A program made the translations under genes and the position numbers. Shown here one piece after another: positions 54,780 to 61,310 of a stretch of DNA of 64,000 bases (its first letter is position 1; each line of letters starts with the position of its first letter). The notes under the pieces are model-generated. The model ran no database searches, was not told where the DNA came from, and saw nothing but the letters and a program-made list of their open reading frames with translations. The stretch lies in assembly GCF_004799345.1 (NCBI RefSeq), contig NZ_SSMC01000001.1, positions 930,001 to 994,000 of the forward strand. Reading direction: 5' to 3'. Source of the stretch: Robertkochia marina. Its GTDB lineage: Bacteria; Bacteroidota; Bacteroidia; Flavobacteriales; Flavobacteriaceae.

Positions 54780-54853
54780 ATTTTGGTTTGGAATAATAAT
54801 TGTTTATTACTGCGTTAGCATCAGTATGTTACCGAATTTTTTATTTTTGCACC

Positions 54854-55657
54854 ATGTTCAGATACCTGCGATATAGTATTTTAGCAATCCTCTTACTCTT
54901 ACTTTCTGCTTTCGACCTGCAAGGAGAAGGTGCTGACAGCCCCAACAGCTTTCAGTCGGGAGAATGGTTTAGATTCCGAATTCATTTCGGATTTCTCAAC
55001 GCTAGTTATGCAACCCTTTCATTACAGGAAGAAAGGTTGAAGGGAAAAGAGGTTTATCATGTAGTGGGTAAAGGAAGCACCACAGGATTTGCCCGGTGGT
55101 TCTTTAAGGTAGATGATAATTATGAAACCTATTTTGATAAATATACCGGTAAGCCTTACCGGTTTATAAGAAAAATAGATGAAGGAGGTTATACTAAAGA
55201 TCTCGTGATCGATTTTAATCACGATGCGAATAATGCTTTAATAACCAATCGCAAACATAATACGAAAAGGATAATAGAAACCACAGAGGGGGTACAGGAT
55301 TTGCTCTCGGGTTTTTATTATTTGCGTAATAATTATGACACAGAGTCGTTAACTCGGGGAGACGAGGTTGTGATGGACCTTCTCTATGATGACGATGATG
55401 ATGTATTTAAGTTCAAGCTTAAATACCTTGGAAGAGAAGTTTTGCAAACCAAATTCGGAAAGGTAAGATGTTTGAAATTCAGGCCTTACGTATATTCCGG
55501 GAGGGTGTTTAAAGAAGAAGAAAGCTTAACGCTGTGGGTCTCTGATGATGAGAATAAGGTGCCGGTTCGAATTAAAGCCGACCTTATGGTAGGGTCTTTA
55601 AAAGCCGATTTAGATGCTTTTAAAGGATTGAAGTATCAATTTAAAATACTAATGTAA
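54854..55657 (+). CDS. DUF3108-domain secreted protein
   Basis: ATG 54854 gives 267 residues with a clear signal peptide (ending SAFDLQGEG). The 54800 ATG is rejected because it would add 18 residues before the signal. The mature protein is one DUF3108 domain, a beta-rich fold beginning SGEWFRFRIHFGFLNASYATL, with aspartate-rich YDDDDDVFKF about two thirds along. The domain is predicted to be periplasmic; its function is unknown, though a lipid-binding or envelope role is often suggested. It stops 2 bp before the tryptophan dioxygenase ATG, so they are probably co-transcribed. Confidence 0.85.
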   Translation: MFRYLRYSILAILLLLLSAFDLQGEGADSPNSFQSGEWFRFRIHFGFLNASYATLSLQEERLKGKEVYHVVGKGSTTGFARWFFKVDDNYETYFDKYTGKPYRFIRKIDEGGYTKDLVIDFNHDANNALITNRKHNTKRIIETTEGVQDLLSGFYYLRNNYDTESLTRGDEVVMDLLYDDDDDVFKFKLKYLGREVLQTKFGKVRCLKFRPYVYSGRVFKEEESLTLWVSDDENKVPVRIKADLMVGSLKADLDAFKGLKYQFKILM

Positions 55658-55659
55658 GA

Positions 55660-56634
55660 ATGGCGATTTCACCGGAGATCGAAAAACGAATTCAATTACT
55701 GGAGGAGAAGTACAAGAACTCCGGTCAGGACCTGGGCTCTTATCTTGACGGACTCTTGCATGACCGATATCTGACCTATTGGGATTATATACATTTAGAT
55801 ACGCTTCTCAGCATACAAGTGCCTAAAACACATTTTCCTGATGAGGAGATCTTTATTATGTATCATCAGATCACAGAACTTTATTTCAAACTGATCATTC
55901 ATGAACAAAAACAGATCATTGATGATAAGTTGCAGGATGTGGAGTTCTTTGTAACTAAGATCAACAGGATCAATAATTATTATAAGACCCTGATCTCCTC
56001 TTTTGATATCATGATCAAAGGGATGGATCGGAAGCAATTTTTACAGTACCGCATGTCGCTCTTGCCGGCCAGTGGTTTTCAAAGTGCGCAATTCCGTATG
56101 ATAGAACTGTATGCAACGCCACTGGAAAATCTGCTCCATAATTCGGTTGTTGAAACCATGAGCAAGGAAGACGATCTTGAAGTGCTTTATGAAAATATTT
56201 ATTGGAAAAGGGGTGCCATTGATACCGAAACCGGTGAAAAGACCCTGACGCTGAAACAATTTGAATATCGATATACTCCGAGATTTCTGCGAATAGCCAA
56301 TCAGGTTAAGGGGAATACCATTTATGAGAAGTACCTGCAATTACCTGAGACAGTCCGCAAAGATAAGCACCTGATCAAGGCCATGAGAACACTTGATCAA
56401 AATGCCAATATAAATTGGAATCTCATGCATATGGGGGCGGCATACCGTCACCTTAGCAAAGACAAAACCACCATTGATGCTACCGGTGGTACGAATTGGA
56501 AAAACTACTTACCTCCCAGTTTCCAGAAAATTATTTTTTTCCCGGAGCTTTGGTCTGAAGCCGAAATAAATGATTGGGGGAAACAATGGGTAGAACATAT
56601 TTTTAATCCTCAAATTAAAAAGAAGAATGCTTAA
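55660..56634 (+). CDS. kynA: Tryptophan 2,3-dioxygenase
   Basis: This 324-residue haem enzyme opens the indole ring of tryptophan to N-formylkynurenine, the first kynurenine-pathway step. It has the TDO start (YLTYWDYIHLDTLLSIQ), the IMYHQITELYFKLIIHEQ helix with the substrate-side His, the SGFQSAQFRMIEL segment and a C-terminal LMHMGAAYRHL that supplies the haem-ligand His region. It is longer than proteobacterial enzymes, as is usual in Bacteroidota. It overlaps the start of the M23 peptidase gene by 8 bp. The 3-hydroxyanthranilate dioxygenase gene at 1.3 kb is the only other kynurenine-pathway gene in view. Confidence 0.95.
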   Translation: MAISPEIEKRIQLLEEKYKNSGQDLGSYLDGLLHDRYLTYWDYIHLDTLLSIQVPKTHFPDEEIFIMYHQITELYFKLIIHEQKQIIDDKLQDVEFFVTKINRINNYYKTLISSFDIMIKGMDRKQFLQYRMSLLPASGFQSAQFRMIELYATPLENLLHNSVVETMSKEDDLEVLYENIYWKRGAIDTETGEKTLTLKQFEYRYTPRFLRIANQVKGNTIYEKYLQLPETVRKDKHLIKAMRTLDQNANINWNLMHMGAAYRHLSKDKTTIDATGGTNWKNYLPPSFQKIIFFPELWSEAEINDWGKQWVEHIFNPQIKKKNA

Positions 56635-57928
56635 GAATGTTATGGTTGGATTATTGCTGTTAACTGCAGCAGTAGGATGTAAGAATGAAACTGAAAAAAA
56701 AGCTGTCGAGAGCACCCCTGAATTAACCGCTGAAAATGAAGCCATTCCGGAGCCCGAATATGAATTTGGGTATAATCTTTCCGATTACAAGGTGGTTCGG
56801 GATACGATAAAGAACGGAGACAGCTTTGGAGCTATTCTTCAGAATCACAGGCTGGGGTATCCTGAAATATACCATATTGTTGAAGCCGCTAAAGACTCAT
56901 TTAATGTGGCCAGCCTCCAGGCAGGGAAACCTTATACCCTTCTGTGCTCAAAGGAAGATAGTCTGCAGCGTCCGGTATCTTTTATCTATGAGCCAAATCG
57001 CGTAGATTATGTGGTGATCGATTTTAAGGACTCTACAACCGTCCGCAAAGAAAGCAAGCCTTTGAAACTGGTAGAACGCGAGGTATCTGGTGTTATTAAC
57101 AGTTCATTGTACGAAACCTTCCAGGAGAATGATGTGAATATCCTGGTGGCTTACAGAATGGCTGATATCTACGCCTGGACCATTGACTTTTTCAGAATAC
57201 AGGAAGGAGACCGCTTTAAAGTAATCTTCACCGAAAAATTTGTAGAAGACAGTATATCAGTTGGAATTGGAGAGATCAAGGCGGCCTATTTTGAGCATAA
57301 GGGTGAGCCGGTATATGCCTTTCCATTCGAAACTGATTCGGTAAAGCATATTGTTGATTATTTTGACGATAATGCCAAAAACCTGAGACGGGCATTTCTG
57401 AGGTCTCCGGTACAATTCAGTAGAATTTCTTCCAGATATAACCTTAAAAGAAGAATTGCTTACTATGGTTATAAGGTCAGACCTCACAAAGGAACCGATT
57501 TTGCAGCCCCAATTGGGACTCCGATCTTGGCAACAGCCAACGGTACTGTAATCGAATCCAGAAGAAAGGGAGGCAACGGTAATTATGTAAAGATCAAACA
57601 CAATTCTACCTACACCACCCAATACCTGCACATGCAAAAACGATTGGTTAAGGTGGGTGACTTTGTGAAACAGGGAGACATTATCGGTACCATCGGGATG
57701 ACCGGAAATACCGGAGGACCACATGTTTGCTATCGTTTCTGGAAGAACGGAAAGCAGGTAGACCCATTCAGACAGGATCTTCCGGATGCCGAACCGATCA
57801 GTGATGAATTGAAGGAAAAATATAATGAACATATAAGCCCTGTGAAGCAACGTCTTGATGCCATTACTTTTCCTGCAGAGCCTGCAGAAGAAATGAATTC
57901 AGAAGCAACAATAACATCAAACGAATAA
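56627..57928 (+). CDS. M23-family (LytM/DD-type) metallopeptidase lipoprotein with HVC variant
   Basis: The protein has 433 residues with a lipobox (LLTAAVGC, Cys 18). An OapA/LysM-like region (about 60-115, GDSFGAILQNHRLGYPEIYHIV) and a middle domain (about 150-255) precede the M23 domain (about 285-390). The first zinc ligands are in PHKGTDFAAPIGTP and the YLHM strand is present. The closing HxH motif reads H366-V-C368 in GGPHVCYRFWK, so a zinc ligand is Cys, not His. M23 enzymes cut peptidoglycan cross-links or act as amidase activators. The variant looks like a family feature rather than a mutation, as the flanking residues are conserved in form. Confidence 0.88.
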   Translation: MLKNVMVGLLLLTAAVGCKNETEKKAVESTPELTAENEAIPEPEYEFGYNLSDYKVVRDTIKNGDSFGAILQNHRLGYPEIYHIVEAAKDSFNVASLQAGKPYTLLCSKEDSLQRPVSFIYEPNRVDYVVIDFKDSTTVRKESKPLKLVEREVSGVINSSLYETFQENDVNILVAYRMADIYAWTIDFFRIQEGDRFKVIFTEKFVEDSISVGIGEIKAAYFEHKGEPVYAFPFETDSVKHIVDYFDDNAKNLRRAFLRSPVQFSRISSRYNLKRRIAYYGYKVRPHKGTDFAAPIGTPILATANGTVIESRRKGGNGNYVKIKHNSTYTTQYLHMQKRLVKVGDFVKQGDIIGTIGMTGNTGGPHVCYRFWKNGKQVDPFRQDLPDAEPISDELKEKYNEHISPVKQRLDAITFPAEPAEEMNSEATITSNE

Positions 57929-57938
57929 TTAGCAGATT

Positions 57939-59579
57939 ATGGCATTGAAAGCAATAAATCCGACCAAAACAAAGGCCTGGGAAAAACTGTCTTCCCACTT
58001 TGAAGAAATAAAAGACGTTCATATGGTGGAGCTCTTCAGGAAGAACCCTGAAAGAGCCAAAGAAATGGCCATAGAATGGAATGATTTTTATGTAGACTAT
58101 TCTAAGAATCGCATTAATAAAGAAACCCTTGATCTTTTGGTATCCCTGGCAGAAGAGTTAGATCTTCAAGATGCTATTTCAAAATATTTTTCAGGAGATA
58201 CCATTAATGAGACAGAGGGAAGAGCCGTCTTGCATACAGCCCTTAGAGCCGGAAAGGATGATGAGGTGCTCGTGGATGGAGTTAATGTTGTTCCGGAGGT
58301 ATATCAGGTGCGTGAAAAGATCAGTCAATTTTCAGATTCTGTGATCAACGGTTCCAGAAAAGGGTATACCGGAAAAGCATTTACCCATGTGGTGAATATC
58401 GGAATTGGAGGTTCTGATCTGGGCCCTGCCATGGTTACTGAAGCCTTAGCATACTATAAAAACCATCTTGATGTTCGGTTTATCAGTAATGTTGATGGAG
58501 ATCATGTAATGGAATCTTTGAAGGGTCTTGATCCTGAAACTACACTGTTTGTGGTGGTTTCTAAAACATTTACCACCCAGGAAACTCTGAGCAATGCTAC
58601 CACCGCAAAGAACTGGTTCCTCAAAACGGCTTCTGAAAAGGATGTAGCAAAGCATTTTGTGGCCGTATCTACCAACCTGGAAAAAATTGCAGACTTCGGA
58701 ATTCACGCCGACAACGTTTTTCCAATGTGGGATTGGGTAGGAGGACGATTCTCACTTTGGAGTGCGGTAGGATTGTCTATAGCGCTTTCTGTAGGATATG
58801 AGAATTATGCTAAATTACTGGATGGTGCAAGGGCCATGGATCAGCATTTTAAAGAGACGCCCTTTGAAAGAAATATTCCGGTGGTATTATCGCTGATTAA
58901 TATCTGGTACAATAACTTCTTTGATGCCGAAAGTGAAGCTATCATTCCTTACACTCAGTATTTACATCGATTCTCAGCCTATCTGCAGCAGGGAATCATG
59001 GAGAGTAATGGTAAAAGTATAGACAGAAACGGGCAACGAGTAGGCTATCAGACCGGTACCATTATCTGGGGAGAACCGGGTACGAATTCGCAGCATGCCT
59101 TTTTCCAATTGATCCACCAGGGTACTAAATTGATTCCTGCAGACTTTATCGGATTTACTGAGTCCCTGCATGGGGAAGAAGATCATCACAAGAAATTGAT
59201 GTCTAACTTTTTCGCTCAAACCGAAGCCCTTCTTAACGGAAAGGTGGAGGATGTTGTTATCGGAGAGCTAAAAGCTCAGGGTAAAAATGAAGAGCAAATA
59301 AAGGCTCTTACTCCTTTTAAGATCTTTGAAGGAAATAAGCCCACCAATACCTTTATGATAGACAGGCTTACACCGCAATCTCTCGGAGCATTGATTGCGC
59401 TTTATGAACATAAGATCTTTGTTCAGGGTGTGGTTTGGAATATCTTCAGTTATGATCAGTGGGGAGTTGAGCTCGGTAAACAACTTGCCAATAATATCCT
59501 TAAAGATTTTGCAGGAGAAACTACTGCAGAGCACGATCCTTCAACAGCGCTGCTCATCAAAAGATTTATGGAGCATTAA
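57939..59579 (+). CDS. pgi: Glucose-6-phosphate isomerase
   Basis: This 546-residue enzyme of glycolysis and gluconeogenesis interconverts glucose-6- and fructose-6-phosphate in the cytosol. Both family signatures are intact: [19 protein letters not shown], and the [17 protein letters not shown] region with the catalytic His and Lys. [10 protein letters not shown] binds the sugar phosphate. Length is standard. It starts 10 bp after the M23 gene and ends before a terminator, so it may close the DUF3108-kynA-M23-pgi unit. Confidence 0.97.
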   Translation: MALKAINPTKTKAWEKLSSHFEEIKDVHMVELFRKNPERAKEMAIEWNDFYVDYSKNRINKETLDLLVSLAEELDLQDAISKYFSGDTINETEGRAVLHTALRAGKDDEVLVDGVNVVPEVYQVREKISQFSDSVINGSRKGYTGKAFTHVVNIGIGGSDLGPAMVTEALAYYKNHLDVRFISNVDGDHVMESLKGLDPETTLFVVVSKTFTTQETLSNATTAKNWFLKTASEKDVAKHFVAVSTNLEKIADFGIHADNVFPMWDWVGGRFSLWSAVGLSIALSVGYENYAKLLDGARAMDQHFKETPFERNIPVVLSLINIWYNNFFDAESEAIIPYTQYLHRFSAYLQQGIMESNGKSIDRNGQRVGYQTGTIIWGEPGTNSQHAFFQLIHQGTKLIPADFIGFTESLHGEEDHHKKLMSNFFAQTEALLNGKVEDVVIGELKAQGKNEEQIKALTPFKIFEGNKPTNTFMIDRLTPQSLGALIALYEHKIFVQGVVWNIFSYDQWGVELGKQLANNILKDFAGETTAEHDPSTALLIKRFMEH

Positions 59580-59610
59580 TAGGGTTTTAAAGCCTGAATA
59601 ATAAATGACC

Positions 59611-59648
59611 AAACCGAAACCTGATTACTTGGGTTTCGGTTTTTTATT
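59611..59648 (+). terminator. Intrinsic terminator after pgi
   Basis: An 11-bp perfect stem AAACCGAAACC/GGTTTCGGTTT with a 10-nt loop is followed by a long T-run. Confidence 0.92.
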
Positions 59649-59741
59649 TTTTTGAGTTCAGATAAGCCGGCAATAGGCCCGTAAGAAGTGTGTGCCACGC
59701 ATCAACAATTTATGCCTGCTCTTATTTATAAGTAAAATGCT

Positions 59742-59749
59742 TACTTTTG
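59742..59749 (+). promoter_or_regulatory. TAnnTTTG -7 element before the membrane protein gene
   Basis: TACTTTTG lies 25 bp before the ATG at 59775. TTA occurs 17 bp upstream instead of TTG, so support is moderate. Confidence 0.4.
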
Positions 59750-59774
59750 GTATCGCTAATTAATCTCAACATAT

Positions 59775-60209
59775 ATGTATACTTATCTAAATGTTCTGCA
59801 TTCCTATTGGGCATATCTTACCCTCTTTATTCTGATCGTTGCTGTTGTTAATGCCGTATCAGGTCTGAGTTCTAATAAAGAATATACCATGGCAAAAGAC
59901 CTTAGAATAGGATTGTTCGCATTGATCTTTAGTCATATTCAACTTTTGCTGGGGCTGGCTCTATATTTTGTAACTCCCCGTTTTTCTGCCTGGCAAACCG
60001 GTGGAGTAATGGGCGATAGTCTTTTAAGACTGCTTCTTGTAGAACATCCCTTTACCAATATCATTGCCATTGCTCTTATAACTGTAGGGTGGAGTAAGCA
60101 CAAGAAGAAGGAAACCTCAAAAGCCAAGTTTAAAAGTATTGCCCTGTTCTATGGAATAGGTCTGGCTCTTATCTTACTCAGGATTCCTTATGATATCTGG
60201 TTTTCCTAA
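59775..60209 (+). CDS. Small four-helix membrane protein, possibly cytochrome b-like
   Basis: The protein has 144 residues with four predicted helices. Histidines occur at helix positions: H9 in NVLHSYWAY, H54 in IFSHIQLLLG and H91 in VEHPFTN; H109 lies in a loop. RIPYDIWFS closes the protein. Such a pattern resembles haem-b four-helix bundles and similar flavobacterial proteins are sometimes called cytochrome b, but the spacing does not prove haem binding. It is a single gene with its own -7 element. Its 3' end overlaps the convergent EEP gene by 36 bp. Confidence 0.7.
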   Translation: MYTYLNVLHSYWAYLTLFILIVAVVNAVSGLSSNKEYTMAKDLRIGLFALIFSHIQLLLGLALYFVTPRFSAWQTGGVMGDSLLRLLLVEHPFTNIIAIALITVGWSKHKKKETSKAKFKSIALFYGIGLALILLRIPYDIWFS

Positions 60210-61235
60210 GGATTCTTTTGATTTGAAGATCAAATAAACAGGAAAATGGTCACTGTAGCCCCCCTGGTAAGAATTTCCGATATAAGTGCGAAAAGGGTAG
60301 CCTTTGTAACGTCCTTGATCTGTTTTTAGCCAGGAGGGCATATATATTCCTGCCTGATGAAAGGTGTATGTAGCCTGCACTTCTGAGAATGCGGGACGAC
60401 TCATGAGAATTTGGTCAAAAAGATGCCAGTTGTCTCTGTACGCCAATGACCCAAAACCTTTTCTGAAGAGGGGCAGCATAGGGTTTATCAGGTTGTGATA
60501 AGGGGTTATGAAGCCTGCTTCACGGCCTCCGAGTATATTATAAATACTGTTGCTGGTAGGGTCGTCATTGAAGTCGCCCATGGTTATAATGAAGGGGTTG
60601 CTATAGAGTCGGGAGATCGAATCAATAATTACTCTGTTCAATTGGGCCGCTTCCCGCCGGAGATAGTCACTTCTTTCACTGCCACCACGCCTGGAGGGCC
60701 AATGATTTACAAGAATATGGATCAGGTCCGGTCCGAAATATCCTGTAACTACCAAAACATCTCTGCTACGTATAATTTGCCCTTCCGGAAGGCGGAGTAT
60801 TAATGGGCGTCGTTGTGACCGGACAGGTATGAATGAGGCTCTTTTATAGAGGAGAGCCACATCAATGCCTCGGTGGTCCGGAGAGTCAAAATGGACCACA
60901 TCATAGGTTTGCCCCGATAAGAGGGATTGTAATTTAAGGTCATTCAAGACCTTTATGTTTTCCACTTCTGCTACTCCCAGAATGTCAGGTCCGGTAAGAC
61001 CCCATTCATTACCTAAAGAAACTATTACCCTTGCAATAGCATCGATCTTATTTTGATATTTAACCTCATCCCATGAAGATCTGTTGAAAACATAGGTATC
61101 AGGTGAGGCTTCTTCATTATTGGGCAAAAATAAATTTTCAACATTGTAGAATGCCATCATTCTAAAAGAAGGGGTAGATTCCTGGGCTGAAACGGTCATG
61201 CAAACACTCAAAGTAGAAAACAGTAGTATTCTCAT
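60174..61235 (-). CDS. Endonuclease/exonuclease/phosphatase-family secreted protein
   Basis: This 353-residue protein has a signal peptide (ending SVCMTVSAQ) and an EEP fold. The active-site parts are FYNVENLF (metal Asn), the Glu in GVAEVENIKVL, LVNHWPSRRGG, GDFNDDPTSNSIYNIL (catalytic Asp/Asn) and a final SDHFPV (Asp-His). Exported EEP proteins may act on extracellular nucleic acids or phosphodiesters. The C-terminus overlaps the 3' end of the convergent membrane-protein gene by 36 bp. Confidence 0.9.
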   Translation of the reverse strand: MRILLFSTLSVCMTVSAQESTPSFRMMAFYNVENLFLPNNEEASPDTYVFNRSSWDEVKYQNKIDAIARVIVSLGNEWGLTGPDILGVAEVENIKVLNDLKLQSLLSGQTYDVVHFDSPDHRGIDVALLYKRASFIPVRSQRRPLILRLPEGQIIRSRDVLVVTGYFGPDLIHILVNHWPSRRGGSERSDYLRREAAQLNRVIIDSISRLYSNPFIITMGDFNDDPTSNSIYNILGGREAGFITPYHNLINPMLPLFRKGFGSLAYRDNWHLFDQILMSRPAFSEVQATYTFHQAGIYMPSWLKTDQGRYKGYPFRTYIGNSYQGGYSDHFPVYLIFKSKESLGKPDIIRNPE

Positions 61236-61280
61236 TTATAATTAAATAGCGATTTATAAGTATAAATATAGAAAATAATC

Positions 61281-61288
61281 TATATTTG
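61281..61288 (+). promoter_or_regulatory. TAnnTTTG -7 element before the last TonB receptor
   Basis: TATATTTG lies 22 bp before the ATG at 61311. The region upstream is AT-rich without a TTTG at the expected distance. Confidence 0.4.
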
Positions 61289-61310
61289 TGTGATAGTTAA
61301 TTGTTTAGGT

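Noticed and set aside
54842-54849. TATTTTTG just upstream of the DUF3108 ATG as a promoter
   Set aside because: It ends 4 bp before the start codon, so transcription would begin at or inside the ATG, and no -33 box fits. A leaderless start is possible but not supported.
57257-57850. Minus-strand frame of 197 codons inside the M23 peptidase gene
   Set aside because: Shadow of the peptidase coding strand; no domain and no promoter.
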